DNA from: CAYQCE01 sp964415885
GTDB lineage: Bacteria > Zixibacteria > MSB-5A5 > JAABVY01 > JAHJOQ01
Assembly: GCA_964415885.1 (NCBI GenBank)
Contig: CAYQCE010000047.1
Span: 1-30,052, forward strand
Length of the DNA: 30,052 nt
Direction: 5' to 3'
The stretch's first letter is position 1. The number at the start of each line of letters is the position of its first letter. Both the position numbers and the translations under genes were made by a program. The notes below the pieces were generated by a model, which saw nothing but the letters and a program-made list of their open reading frames with translations, did no database searches and was not told the DNA's origin. This document shows positions 15,458-24,190 of the stretch, piece by piece.

Positions 15458-16300
15458 GTGGCCCGTCTCGCATACATAGTTTTTATTGCGCTGGCGCTAC
15501 TATCAGGTTCCGCATTGGCATACGACAACCCTGTAATTGTCGATGACGCCAATCTGCTCGACGGCGAGCAGCTCGTTCGAATCGAGAAGATGCTCGAAGA
15601 TATGAACTCCACGAATGACTACCTCCTTGTGCTTCTCACTGTGCCGACGATAGAGGGTCAGAAGATCGAGTCGTACTCCAGGGCGATCGTGCGGGTCTGG
15701 GGGATCCGGAGCCGCGAGGATGCCAATGATGGCGTGCTGATTCTGATAGTGCGTGATACGAAAACCGTGCACTTCACGGTAGGTGAGGATGCGAAAATCG
15801 ATGAGGAACTGCTTGCATTCGTTAAGACCGAGTATCTGCAGCCCGCGTTCGAGACCAGGGAGCATTACGATGCCCTGCAGAACTCGCTGATAGTCCTTCA
15901 GGAGGGTATCCCGGGAGAATCGAAAACACCCGTGATCTGGCTGGCACTTGCGGGGCTGGTCGTCATTGTGTTTGTCTACTCGAACACACTGAACCGCAGG
16001 AAGAGAACGTGTCCACATTGCAAATCCGCGATCCCGCCAATAGTCTCGCGTTGTCCAAAATGTCTCGGCGACCTGCGGCCATGGGCAATCGGAGGGGCAA
16101 TATCGGCAGACGAGCCGGATGTCATACTCGACAGCAGCGATCTGCACAGGATTCAATCCCTGCGCTGGCTCGATCTGCGGTTCCTTATGTGGCAGTCGAC
16201 AAGTTTCGGCGGATTCACTGCGGGCGGTCCGGGCAAGTTGCCACCGAAGAAACCGGACCGGAAGCCGTATGATGGCCCGGTTATGATCGGAGGATTCTGA
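15458..16300 (+). CDS. TPM-domain membrane protein with zinc ribbon
   Basis: It encodes 280 aa with a GTG start, GGAGG ten nt upstream. A signal peptide or first helix spans 1-21. The TPM (TLP18.3/Psb32/MOLO-1) domain spans about 25-150, beginning NPVIVDDANLLDGEQLVRIE and including the WGIRSREDANDGVLILI segment. A transmembrane helix lies at about 157-175. A zinc ribbon C185-P-H-C188...C199-P-K-C202 follows in the cytoplasm, then a Gly/Pro/Lys-rich tail ending GGF. TPM proteins act in repair or stability of membrane complexes in plastids and have unclear roles in bacteria. Its TGA overlaps the next ATG by one base, so translation is coupled. Confidence 0.88.
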   Translation: MARLAYIVFIALALLSGSALAYDNPVIVDDANLLDGEQLVRIEKMLEDMNSTNDYLLVLLTVPTIEGQKIESYSRAIVRVWGIRSREDANDGVLILIVRDTKTVHFTVGEDAKIDEELLAFVKTEYLQPAFETREHYDALQNSLIVLQEGIPGESKTPVIWLALAGLVVIVFVYSNTLNRRKRTCPHCKSAIPPIVSRCPKCLGDLRPWAIGGAISADEPDVILDSSDLHRIQSLRWLDLRFLMWQSTSFGGFTAGGPGKLPPKKPDRKPYDGPVMIGGF

Positions 16301-16692
16301 TGGACGAGTTTTTCTCGAAGGACGATCTGCTCGATCTTACATCGATGCTGAAATATGTCGAGCGCCGCACAAAGGCGGAAATCGTGGTCAGAATCACCAA
16401 GGATCAGGTCATGATGGAGAAGACCGCACGTGAGGAGTTCGCTCGACTCGGGCTGGATACATCCGATGACAGCCTGGCGCTTTTCATCTATGTAAACCTC
16501 TTCCAACGGAAATTCGCCCTTCTCGCCGGGAAGAAAATTCTCACCGAATTCGGCGAAGACTGGCTTAAAGAGCACGCCGAGAAACTGAGCGAGCGATTTC
16601 GAAAGTACCAGTTCGGGTTCGGCATTCATGAGATAGTCTCGACCATCGGCAACCAGCTCGCAGAGAAATTCCCTGCGCCAACTGGAGCCTGA
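16300..16692 (+). CDS. Second, soluble TPM-like protein
   Basis: It encodes 130 aa starting in the TGATG overlap with the preceding gene. It has no signal or membrane helix. The sequence follows the short TPM-like family found as the second gene in such pairs: TKAEIVVRITKDQV, ARLGLDTSDDSLALFIYVNL, RKFALLAGKKILTEFGEDW, and the closing GFGIHEIVSTIGNQLAEKFP. It is expected to act with the membrane-bound TPM protein at the cytoplasmic face. The biochemical role is unknown. Confidence 0.85.
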   Translation: MDEFFSKDDLLDLTSMLKYVERRTKAEIVVRITKDQVMMEKTAREEFARLGLDTSDDSLALFIYVNLFQRKFALLAGKKILTEFGEDWLKEHAEKLSERFRKYQFGFGIHEIVSTIGNQLAEKFPAPTGA

Positions 16693-16757
16693 CAGGCCCA
16701 ACCACTCTCATAGGTTATGTCATGCATTTCCTCCTGCGACACTAACGTCAATGGGAT

Positions 16758-17307
16758 ATGAGCTCGATTCCGCGCACTATACCCCGGAAATCTCCAGCCT
16801 GGATGACTTTCCCATACGGCAAACGGATCTTCCTGATTGCCGGAATGGCTTCTACTGCGAGCGCGCTCAATGCCACACTGTTCAGCTCTACGCGAATGGC
16901 CTTCGCGATGGGGAGAGATGGAGCATTTCCCTCGATGTTTGCGAAACTGCACCAGACCAACGGCACGCCTTACATTGCGATTCTCTTTGGGGGATCGATT
17001 ATGATTGCCATGGCCGGCCTTCTCCCGATCAAGGATGTCGCGGCGAGCGCGGATATAATGTTCCTGCTCCTCTTCGTCCTGGTCTGCATCACGGTCATTC
17101 GATTCCGAAAACTCAGGCCGGATCTCGAACGCCCGTTCAAATCCCCGTTCTTTCCCGTCCTCCAGATCATTGGAATTGTGAGCGGTCCGGCCCTGTCGAT
17201 AGCAACGTATCATTTAAGCCCGCAGGCATGGATAACGGCTGGGAATCTGGTTTGTGATCGGCGCGATCCTGTACTGGCTCTACAGCAGGCGGAGAATTCA
17301 AAGTTGA
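16758..17307 (+). pseudogene. Amino-acid permease (APC family) remnant, frameshifted
   Basis: Only the C-terminal part of an APC permease remains, roughly helices 7-12 of a protein usually near 450 aa. The diagnostic APC stretch FSSTRMAFAMGRDGAFPSMF is intact, followed by helices such as TPYIAILFGGSIMIAMAGLL and IMFLLLFVLVCITVI and the RPDLERPFKSPFFP loop. At about 17241-17243 (GGG) an extra base shifts the frame: the original frame ends in unrelated sequence, whereas reading one base on gives GIWFVIGAILYWLYSRRR and a stop at 17305-17307, the expected ending. No upstream portion was found between 16693 and 16757. A sequencing error could explain the shift but not the missing half. Confidence 0.8.
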
Positions 17308-17313
17308 GGACGG

Positions 17314-17874
17314 TTACTCCATCCCAATCTCTGCATGGGCACGATCGATAGCGTTTAGAAACTCCTCCGGCCGCTGCGATCCGATCATCAGCTTGCGGCC
17401 ATTAATGAATTCGAGCTCCACACCGCGATTGCCATAGACATTGTACGCCTTCAGGTACGGCCAGAATCGCAGTCCCCAGCCGCCGAACTCGGCAATAGGA
17501 CGGTAGGTACGCGCTCGGTAGCTCTGGATATGCCCGAGCGGGATCATTCGATAGCGGCAGTGGAATGGCCGATACTTGATCAGGATCGAGTCCCTGCCAA
17601 CCTCCGTTATCATCTTCGAAGTAGCGAAGAGTGCGAATAGCGCCAATCCGAGAAGGACGTAGAATGGTCCGAGAATCCAGAGGACTTTGTCCGACATCGG
17701 CTCCTCGCCCCACGGCTCCCCGAGATACAACTGCTTGTACATTCCGAACGCAAACAGGGCTACCAGAAGACCGGAGAGCACGGTGATGAGAGTCCAGAGC
17801 CAGACCTGACGGAACCTCTGCTCCTCACGGAAGTAGATGACATCATCCGGCGGCTCCTTGATTTTCGTGAACAT
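17314..17874 (-). CDS. Two-TM membrane protein with PH-like domain (DUF6141-like)
   Basis: It encodes 186 aa with GGAGG six to seven nt before ATG 17874. Two transmembrane helices (about 24-45 and 66-87) are followed by a beta-rich domain (about 88-180) with conserved-looking ARTYRPIAEFGGWGLRFWP, YNVYGNRGVELEFINGRKL and IGSQRPEEFLNAI, a pattern I associate with the DUF6141/PH-like group. It probably sits in the inner membrane with the domain in the cytoplasm. Function is unknown. Its end abuts the permease remnant, seven bases away, in convergent orientation. Confidence 0.8.
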   Translation of the reverse strand: MFTKIKEPPDDVIYFREEQRFRQVWLWTLITVLSGLLVALFAFGMYKQLYLGEPWGEEPMSDKVLWILGPFYVLLGLALFALFATSKMITEVGRDSILIKYRPFHCRYRMIPLGHIQSYRARTYRPIAEFGGWGLRFWPYLKAYNVYGNRGVELEFINGRKLMIGSQRPEEFLNAIDRAHAEIGME

Positions 17875-18072
17875 CGGTCGTCCTCCACTGACTAACTCGA
17901 GCGACTCACCGTTACTACACCCGATAAGCCAAGCTATTCAACAAAAACCGGACTCGTGAGCCATCGTTTCAATCAGATTTCAGAAAGAGCGAACCTTTTC
18001 TTCGGCATCCCGTATAACAAGACAGAGAACATAAGTTAGCTGCTTCGAACAGACAATCTTCTTATTATCCCC

Positions 18073-18094
18073 AAGCGGCCACATACGGCCGCTT
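18073..18094. terminator. Perfect stem-loop downstream of FAD oxidase
   Basis: AAGCGGCC (18073-18080) pairs with GGCCGCTT (18087-18094) around ACATAC, about 30 nt past the oxidase stop. The pyrimidine-rich TCCCCTTTT lies on the plus side only, so its use as a minus-strand terminator is uncertain. The remainder of 17875-18122 shows nothing else. Confidence 0.5.
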
Positions 18095-18122
18095 TCCCCT
18101 TTTATGGGCACAACTTATTGAT

Positions 18123-19493
18123 TTAGCATATCTTACCAGGGTTAATAATCCCGTCCGGATCGAACGACTTCCGAACGCGCGAGAACAGATCGATGCCGCC
18201 CTCACCAACCTCGTTGACGAGGAACTTCTTCTTCGTGAACCCGATTCCATGCTCGCCCGAAATCGTGCCCCGCATCTTGAGCGTGGTATTCAGAAGCAAC
18301 CCTCTGGCCTCTTCCATTCTTGCGAGAATCTCATCATCGAGTTCGGGTATGATGAAGCAGACATGGAGATTGCCATCTCCGGCGTGTCCGAAAACAGCAG
18401 TCCGCAAACCGAGATTCTTGCTTATTCTCTGTATCTCGTTAACGATATCCGAGAACCGTGACAACGGCACGCAGATATCCTCGGACGTCTTGATCTTCGA
18501 AAACGACTTGACCGCAGTTGATATTCCTCTGCGCAACGTCCAGAGTTTTTCGCGCTCGTCATCACTCGATGTTCCGCGCCTGACAAGCGGCTGGAACCGC
18601 GACCCGATGTTTTCGACAAGCCGGGAGTCACGCTCAACATCCTCCGCAGTGCCATCGACCTCGATCAGAAGAAGCGCGTCAGCCAGCGCGAATTCCTGCA
18701 TTTGAAGATACTCCGCCGAACACTCGAGCGCCCCCCTGTCCATGTATTCGAATGCGCTCGGCACGAGCCCGGAACGGCGAACAGCCGAAACGAACTGCGC
18801 CGCTTCGACATCGCTTCGAAACGTGAACAGGTACGATTTACGTGACGGCGGAATCGGCAGAAGCTTCGCAAGAACTCTCGTGACAATTCCAAGCGTCCCC
18901 TCCGATCCAACAAGAAGCGGCGTTAGATCGATTCGCTCCGTCTCTGCCATTGCGCCGGAATGCTGTATGGCACCCGCGGAATCCACGAATTCGCAGCCCA
19001 GGACATAATCTCGGGTTACGCCGTATTTCACGCACCGCAATCCGCCGGCGCACTCGGCAAGGTTACCGCCAATAGTCGATTCCTCGTGCGAAGCTGGGTC
19101 AGGCGGGTAGAAGAGACCGTGCTCGCTCGCAGCAGTGTCGAGATCGGCGGTGATTACGCCGCTTTCGACGATCGCAGTCCGGCTTTCGGGATCGATCTTT
19201 ACAATTCGGTTCATCTTCTCGAGCGACACAACTACACCACCTTCGAGTGCAACCGCCCCACCGGAATACCCAGTACCTGCACCTCGTGCAGTTACCGGAA
19301 CCCGGTTTGAACGGCAGAACCGTACGATCTCACAGACCTCTTCAGTGGAGGCGGGAAATACAACTATCTCCGGTGGATTATCGATCTCGGCAGCATCACG
19401 AACATAATCCTCGAACCCGCTATCGCCGGGTGTGAGGCTGTAGATATCGAGCTGCTTGCGGAACTCTTCGATTAGACTCTGCTTAACTGGCAT
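18123..19493 (-). CDS. glcD: FAD-linked oxidase, GlcD / D-lactate dehydrogenase type
   Basis: It encodes 456 aa from ATG 19493; a GTG at 19511 could add six codons, and neither has a well-placed ribosome site. The PCMH-type FAD-binding domain (about 39-220) contains PVTARGAGTGYSGGAVALEG and PDPASHEESTIGGNLAECAG. The C-terminal FAD-oxidase domain carries FGHAGDGNLHVC and GTISGEHGIGFTKKKFL, both diagnostic of glycolate/D-lactate dehydrogenases, and the final DPDGIINPGKI. It oxidises a 2-hydroxy acid, passing electrons to a carrier; the iron-sulphur partners GlcE/GlcF are not adjacent. Its start overlaps the end of the FmdB-like gene by 11 nt. A role in lactate or glycolate use next to pta is an inference. 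Confidence 0.9.
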   Translation of the reverse strand: MPVKQSLIEEFRKQLDIYSLTPGDSGFEDYVRDAAEIDNPPEIVVFPASTEEVCEIVRFCRSNRVPVTARGAGTGYSGGAVALEGGVVVSLEKMNRIVKIDPESRTAIVESGVITADLDTAASEHGLFYPPDPASHEESTIGGNLAECAGGLRCVKYGVTRDYVLGCEFVDSAGAIQHSGAMAETERIDLTPLLVGSEGTLGIVTRVLAKLLPIPPSRKSYLFTFRSDVEAAQFVSAVRRSGLVPSAFEYMDRGALECSAEYLQMQEFALADALLLIEVDGTAEDVERDSRLVENIGSRFQPLVRRGTSSDDEREKLWTLRRGISTAVKSFSKIKTSEDICVPLSRFSDIVNEIQRISKNLGLRTAVFGHAGDGNLHVCFIIPELDDEILARMEEARGLLLNTTLKMRGTISGEHGIGFTKKKFLVNEVGEGGIDLFSRVRKSFDPDGIINPGKIC

Positions 19494-19782
19494 CGCTCTT
19501 AGCCGAGCCACCTCCGCTCTTGGAATCAGACGATTTCGAGGAGGAGCTGGTCGTGCTGCCTGGTGTCTCCTTCTCTTTTCTGGCTGACTGCTTGTAGCTG
19601 TCGGATCGGTAATCGGTAATATAGAATCCCGATCCTTTGAACAGCAGGCCGCCTCCCCCTGAGATTAAACGCTCAACGAGTCCGCCGCATTTGGGGCATT
19701 TCGACAGCGGCGAATCCGCGATCGACTGAAACTCCTCGAATTGATATCCGCAAGTCTTACACTCATACTCGTATGTAGGCAT
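19483..19782 (-). CDS. FmdB-type zinc-ribbon protein
   Basis: It encodes 99 aa from ATG 19782 (GGAG upstream), since MPTYEYECKTCGYQFE is the canonical beginning of this family. The CxxC...CxxC zinc ribbon uses C8, C11, C29 and C32 (KCPKCGG), then comes a Gly-rich GSGFYITDYRS segment typical of FmdB proteins. The C-terminal 35 residues are a low-complexity Ser/Lys/Gly tail. First linked to formamidase regulation, the family is widespread and of uncertain role. It lies between pta and the FAD oxidase, overlapping the latter. Confidence 0.88.
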   Translation of the reverse strand: MPTYEYECKTCGYQFEEFQSIADSPLSKCPKCGGLVERLISGGGGLLFKGSGFYITDYRSDSYKQSARKEKETPGSTTSSSSKSSDSKSGGGSAKSDAS

Positions 19783-19857
19783 TCCTGGTTCTCCACTAAG
19801 TATCAACTGTCTCCGCTGCCGCAGCGACGCAACAGCGGAGAATTGTCCAAATGCCTT

Positions 19858-20853
19858 CTATATCGTCGTCATAATCATCGCAATCGCGACTACATTCACA
19901 ATATCATCGGGCGAACATCCACGCGACAGGTCATTGAACGGCTTCGCCATTCCCTGCACTATCGGGCCGATCGCCTCCGCTCTCGCGAGACGCTGAGTTA
20001 TTTTGTATGCTATGTTGCCGGCATCGAGGTCCGGGAAAATAAGTACATTCGCCTTCCCCTCCACCGGCGATCCGGGTGCCTTGCGCTCGGCTATAGACGG
20101 CATAATCGCGGCATCCACCTGAAGTTCCCCGTCAATTATCAAATTCGGATCGATCTGCCTGGCAACTTCGAGACCGCGCAGGACCTTGTCAACATCCGCA
20201 TGCTTCGCGGAGCCTTTCGTCGAAAACGAGAGCATAGCGACGCGCGGCTCCTCACCAACGAGCGCTTTCATCGTCCTTGCCGTCGAGACCGCGACTGAAC
20301 CGAGCTGCTCGGCGGTCGGATTCGGCAGCACCGCGCCGTCAGCATAGAGGAATACCTTATTGTATTCGCCCGCAAACTCCGGCATCACCATCATGAAGCA
20401 TGACGACACAGACCGGATGCCCTCGGCAAGCCCGATAACCTGCAATCCGGCTCTGAGGACATCACCGGTCGTGGCGAGCGACCCGGCCACCGACCCGTCG
20501 ACCTCACCCCGCTTCACCATCATCGCGCCGTAATACAGCACATTGCGCATCGTCGACTCGGCCTGCTCCTCACTGATCCCCTTGTGCTTGCGCATGTCGA
20601 AATACTCCTGCGAATAATCATGGAGTTTTCCGGATTTGGACGGGTCAATCAGCTCGACTTTGTTCAGGTTCAGTCCGTTTTCCTTCGCAAGCTCCGTTAC
20701 CCTTGCTTCATCACCGAGGAGCGTAACCTTCGCGATCCCCTCAGAGGCAATCTTTCGCGCAGCCTTAATCACGCGCGGATCTTCCGCCTCGGGAAGCACC
20801 GTATGTTTCTTCAGTGACTTCGCCTTATCCTGAAGACGTGTAAGAATACTCAT
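19858..20853 (-). CDS. pta: Phosphate acetyltransferase
   Basis: It encodes 331 aa, the length of the short single-domain form. It converts acetyl-CoA and phosphate to acetyl phosphate and CoA in acetate metabolism. Family signatures are clear: TVLPEAEDPRVIKAARKI near the start, GEVDGSVAGSLATTGDVLRA in the middle, SFSTKGSAKHADVDKV, DGELQVDAAI, and NVLIFPDLDAGNIAYKITQR followed by GPIVQGMAKPFNDLSRGC near the end. GGAGG precedes ATG 20853 by four nt. It begins ten nt after the prfB stop. No ackA is in the window. Confidence 0.95.
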   Translation of the reverse strand: MSILTRLQDKAKSLKKHTVLPEAEDPRVIKAARKIASEGIAKVTLLGDEARVTELAKENGLNLNKVELIDPSKSGKLHDYSQEYFDMRKHKGISEEQAESTMRNVLYYGAMMVKRGEVDGSVAGSLATTGDVLRAGLQVIGLAEGIRSVSSCFMMVMPEFAGEYNKVFLYADGAVLPNPTAEQLGSVAVSTARTMKALVGEEPRVAMLSFSTKGSAKHADVDKVLRGLEVARQIDPNLIIDGELQVDAAIMPSIAERKAPGSPVEGKANVLIFPDLDAGNIAYKITQRLARAEAIGPIVQGMAKPFNDLSRGCSPDDIVNVVAIAMIMTTI

Positions 20854-20863
20854 TCAACCTCCA

Positions 20864-21965
20864 CTACTCACTCTTCTGCGATGCAAGATATGCGTTGATG
20901 AATGGAAAGAGATCACCGTCCATTACCGCATCCACGTTCGAGGTCTCGTAATCCGATCTCAGGTCCTTCACCAATCTATACGGTTGGAAAACATAGGAGC
21001 GAATCTGCGAACCCCATTCGATCTTCTTCTTGGTCGATTCGAGCTCCTGTTTCTTCTTCTCTTCTTTCTCTTTCTCGAGCTGATACAGGCGCGCTTTCAG
21101 CACCTTCATCGCGGATTCCTTGTTTTTTGTCTGCGATCGCTCGGATTGACACTGGACCACGATACCCGAAGGTTCGTGCGTTATCCGCACGGCGGATGAC
21201 ACCTTGTTGACGTGCTGGCCGCCGGCGCCGGAAGCGCGATATGTATCGATACGGAGATCATCGGGGTTAATATCGACCTCGATATCCTCCTGCACCTCCG
21301 GATAGACGAAAATCGAGCAGAACGATGTATGCCGCCGCTTATTGGCATCGAACGGCGAAATCCGAACCAGACGGTGAACCCCGGATTCCCCCTTCAGATA
21401 GCCGTATGCATAATCGCCCTTGATCTCGATCGTGGCGGACTTGACCCCGGCCTCATCGCCAGCCTGAAAATCGATCGTATCCGCCTCATAGCCGTTTTTC
21501 TCGGCCCAGCGGAGATACATCCGTATAAGCATCGATGCCCAGTCCATAGATTCCGTACCGCCTGCACCGGGATGGACTGTCAGGATCGCGTCATTCGGGT
21601 CTTCCGGCTCGGAGAGAAGCGTCTGAAGCTCGAAACTCTCGAGCTGACGGGCGAACTTATCCGCTCCCTGCTCGAATTCCGTCATCGCCTCGGAGGAATC
21701 CTCCTCCTTGGCCAGCTCCAGTAACACCTCGAGATCTTCGAGATCCTGCGCGAGAGCCTCTGTCTTCTCAACGATGGATTTCACTCGCTTCAACTCTTTG
21801 AGGACGGATTGAGCTTTCTGAGGATCGCTCCAGAACTCCTCTTTGGTAGACTTTTCCTCGAGTTCCGCTATGGTCTTGTTTCTCTTGTCGAGGTCAAAGA
21901 TAACCTCGAATCTGCGTCAGCTTTTCACGGTAATCACTGAGATCATGTTCGGTTTGCTGAACCAT
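20864..21965 (-). CDS. prfB: Peptide chain release factor 2, programmed +1 frameshift
   Basis: This is RF2, which releases peptides at UGA and UAA. The gene is read in two frames. From ATG 21965 (AGGAGG upstream; another ATG at 21968 is possible) 23 codons end RGYL at an in-frame TGA (21896-21894). The slip site reads AGGTTATCTTTGAC, with an internal Shine-Dalgarno-like AGG and CTT-TGA-C as in E. coli. After the +1 shift translation goes on with DLDKRNKTIAELEEKSTKEE and reaches the stop at 20864, 366 aa in all, the expected size. The stop-codon-reading SPF tripeptide (VRISPFDANKR) and the catalytic GGQ (GAGGQHVNKVSSAVRI) are present. Low RF2 favours the shift, giving autoregulation. The 23-codon first segment is easily missed in automated calls. 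Confidence 0.96.
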
Positions 21966-21992
21966 CATAGCCTCCTCAAGCTCAAGAGACGC

Positions 21993-22020
21993 AATAAACC
22001 AAATGAATCGAAGTCGTCAA
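21993..22020 (-). promoter_or_regulatory. Promoter of prfB-pta run
   Basis: TTGACG (22020-22015), a 16-nt spacer and TTTATT (21998-21993). The start near 21986 gives a leader of about 20 nt. Confidence 0.5.
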
Positions 22021-22096
22021 TAGATTTATACACAAATCACGCCTGACGAGCCCAGCCAAACATCGTCGTCGCAAGTCAAAAAGCGACAACTGCGGC

Positions 22097-22174
22097 CTCC
22101 ACCGGTGCCGGAAGGAAAAGGTTCCTTCCGGCGCATCTGTCCTTCCGGCGCGTCTGTCCTTCCGGCGCATCTGA
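22097..22174. repeat. Hairpin plus three 17-bp tandem repeats
   Basis: GCCGGAAGGAA (22107-22117) pairs perfectly with TTCCTTCCGGC (22122-22132). The right arm is also the first of three 17-bp direct repeats, CCTTCCGGCGCATCTGT at 22124, 22141 and 22158 (the second has G for A, the third ends A). The 39-bp stretch from CTCCACCGGTGCCGG (22097) recurs at 22415. Confidence 0.8.
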
Positions 22175-22386
22175 CCTCAACGAAGAGAACACGGATTAGA
22201 CCGTTGACGCCCATCTCCCCGTTCTCGCGAGTCATGCTGGCGTCGCCGGAAGCGCGATGAATCAGCACCGCCCCCATGTTCTCGCTGGTCTTGACTGCCG
22301 AAGGCAAGTGTGACCCGCGAGTAGGGACCACATGTGACACATCACACGCGTCCACTGAAACTCGCGGATCCTCGATTGAGCCCGCG

Positions 22387-22453
22387 CTGTCGGGAACCCC
22401 TTCCCGACAGAAGACTCCACCGGTGCCGGAAGGAAAGGGTTCCTTCCGGCGCA
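22387..22453. repeat. Hairpin followed by second copy of the CCGGAAGG element
   Basis: CTGTCGGGAA (22387-22396) pairs with TTCCCGACAG (22401-22410). Then 22415-22453 repeats the 22097-22135 sequence almost exactly, including the GCCGGAAGGAA/TTCCTTCCGGC stem. The rest of the 21969-22679 spacer shows no supported gene; its frames lack ribosome sites and recognisable products. Confidence 0.75.
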
Positions 22454-22679
22454 GTGATCCCTCACCCGGGCATAGTTGTGTCAGGCTGAGTCAGCAGAAA
22501 CGGATTTGTGATATGACATGCACTCTAACCCACAGTTGTTTGTTGACTATCAACGCCGAGAGTGCGAAGTTTGATCCCGGCCGTAAATTTCGAACCCGGG
22601 CTTTGTTTCGAACGTACGACCAGATATGCGTTGAGGAACAACGGAATGCAACAGAACTGAACCACTCAGAGGAGGAGTG

Positions 22680-23357
22680 ATGACTCGCATTGGCCTCAAG
22701 ATTACAATTCTCATGAGCATATCTCTGCTTCTGGCGGTACCTTCATTAAACGCCGAGAACAGCCCATACCCCGGGATAACCAAGGACTCGCGAGCATCCA
22801 TGGGACAATTGTCCACTGCCGAGGTTGTTCCGCCGGGGGCCATTGATCTGGGCGCCTACGCCGGCTTCTTCGAAGATCTCAACGGCCTCATCGGGGTGTT
22901 CCGAATGGGCCTTTTTGACCGCACTGAATGGGAAGTCAAGTCCGGCCTCATGGATACGCGGGAAGGTCCCGATCCGCAGTTCATGATTGGAACCTCGATG
23001 AAATTTCACTTCCTGAAGAGAACCGAAAACCAGATGCCTGATATGGCGCTCAGCGCCGGCCTCGAGTTCTATGAGTTGGACGCCACCGGAGCGAGCGGAT
23101 CCTCGATCGGATTCACGGGCAGTTTGATAGGCTCCTTCCCAATCTGGCTTGCAGAGAGCCACCGGCTGACTCCGTACGGCAGACTGAGCACGCGAATCGA
23201 GCGGAACGATGTCGGTCGCTGGAAAGACACCGATTTTGACATAGGATTGAATCTCGGCGCGCAGTACGCACCGAGCCAGAACGTACACTTCTACGGTGAG
23301 TTTCAGTTCGACGCCCAGACAGGATTCATCACGGGCGTCAATTTCGCGGTGTATTGA
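22680..23357 (+). CDS. Probable outer-membrane beta-barrel protein
   Basis: It encodes 225 aa from ATG 22680 with AGAGGAGG just upstream. A signal peptide spans about 1-25 (ITILMSISLLLAVPSLNA). The rest alternates polar and hydrophobic residues in strand-length stretches with frequent Gly and aromatic residues (IDLGAYAGFF, RMGLFDRTEWEVKSGL, DIGLNLGAQYAPSQNVHFYG), and the protein ends in the aromatic residue Tyr (FAVY), the usual end signal for barrel insertion by BamA. It looks like a conductor-type barrel of eight to ten strands. No specific family was recognised. It is followed by the uppP operon 38 nt later. Confidence 0.75.
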   Translation: MTRIGLKITILMSISLLLAVPSLNAENSPYPGITKDSRASMGQLSTAEVVPPGAIDLGAYAGFFEDLNGLIGVFRMGLFDRTEWEVKSGLMDTREGPDPQFMIGTSMKFHFLKRTENQMPDMALSAGLEFYELDATGASGSSIGFTGSLIGSFPIWLAESHRLTPYGRLSTRIERNDVGRWKDTDFDIGLNLGAQYAPSQNVHFYGEFQFDAQTGFITGVNFAVY

Positions 23358-23395
23358 TCGACCATGATTAATGAGAAGAGAGCAGGAGTCGCTCA

Positions 23396-24190
23396 GTGAA
23401 CACTATTGAGGCCCTCATCCTCGGACTGGTGCAGGGATTGACCGAATTCCTTCCGATCTCATCCTCCGGCCATCTCGTGCTCGCGGAGCACCTGCTCGGC
23501 ATTGCCGCCGATGACCTTACATTCGAGGTCGCGGTCCATTTCGCAACGCTCGTTGCAGTATTTGTCTTCTTCATCCGAGCCGTGATATCCGTATTCACAT
23601 CACCAATCCGTTACCTCGCGGGCAACCGATCCGATGAAAACGCCGAAGCCCTGAGGCTGTTTTTCGCAGTGTTCGTGGGCACGATCCCGGCCGTGGTTAT
23701 AGGGCTGCTCCTGAAAGACCAGATCGAGAGTGCGTTCGCATCATCGACACTCGTCGGCATCATGCTCATAGTAACTGCCCTGATTCTATTCTCCACCCGA
23801 TTCGCCAAACTCCGGTCAAGACGTATCGGACCTCGCATGGGTTTCCTAATCGGTTGCGCGCAGGCATTCGCTATTCTGCCGGGGATATCGCGATCCGGCA
23901 GCACAATCTCTGCCGGGCTGCTGTCGGGTGTCGACCGCGCGAAAGCGTTCGACTTCTCCTTCGTGCTCTCGATACCGGCGATTCTCGGCGCTACTGTGCT
24001 GACATTGAAAGACCTGATTGAGACCAGGAATATTGCCGGAGGAGTGGAGTATATTGTCGCGATGGCCGCTGCATTCGTCTCGGGCTATCTCTCGCTTATC
24101 TTCCTCCGCAAAATAGTAATCCACGGCAGATTTCATCTGTTCGGAGTCTATACCTTGATTGCGGGAATAATGAGCCTTATATTCCTGTAA
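23396..24190 (+). CDS. uppP: Undecaprenyl-diphosphatase
   Basis: It encodes 264 aa with a GTG start, AGGAG seven nt upstream. This integral membrane BacA/UppP family enzyme dephosphorylates undecaprenyl pyrophosphate to recycle the lipid carrier for peptidoglycan and other glycans; over-production gives bacitracin resistance in known species. Both signature regions are intact: GLVQGLTEFLPISSSGHLVL (10-29, with catalytic-site E17) and ILPGISRSGSTISAGL (160-175, with the essential Arg). About seven to eight hydrophobic helices are visible. Its TAA overlaps the next ATG by one base (TAATG), indicating translational coupling. Confidence 0.96.
   Translation: MNTIEALILGLVQGLTEFLPISSSGHLVLAEHLLGIAADDLTFEVAVHFATLVAVFVFFIRAVISVFTSPIRYLAGNRSDENAEALRLFFAVFVGTIPAVVIGLLLKDQIESAFASSTLVGIMLIVTALILFSTRFAKLRSRRIGPRMGFLIGCAQAFAILPGISRSGSTISAGLLSGVDRAKAFDFSFVLSIPAILGATVLTLKDLIETRNIAGGVEYIVAMAAAFVSGYLSLIFLRKIVIHGRFHLFGVYTLIAGIMSLIFL

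Noticed and set aside
16751..17257. 168-aa plus-strand open frame in the permease remnant
   Set aside because: It is a shifted frame of the same sequence; the permease motifs are in the other frame.
22276..22680. 134-aa plus-strand open frame before the beta-barrel gene
   Set aside because: It covers the duplicated hairpins, has no ribosome site, and its end merges with the ribosome site of the next gene.
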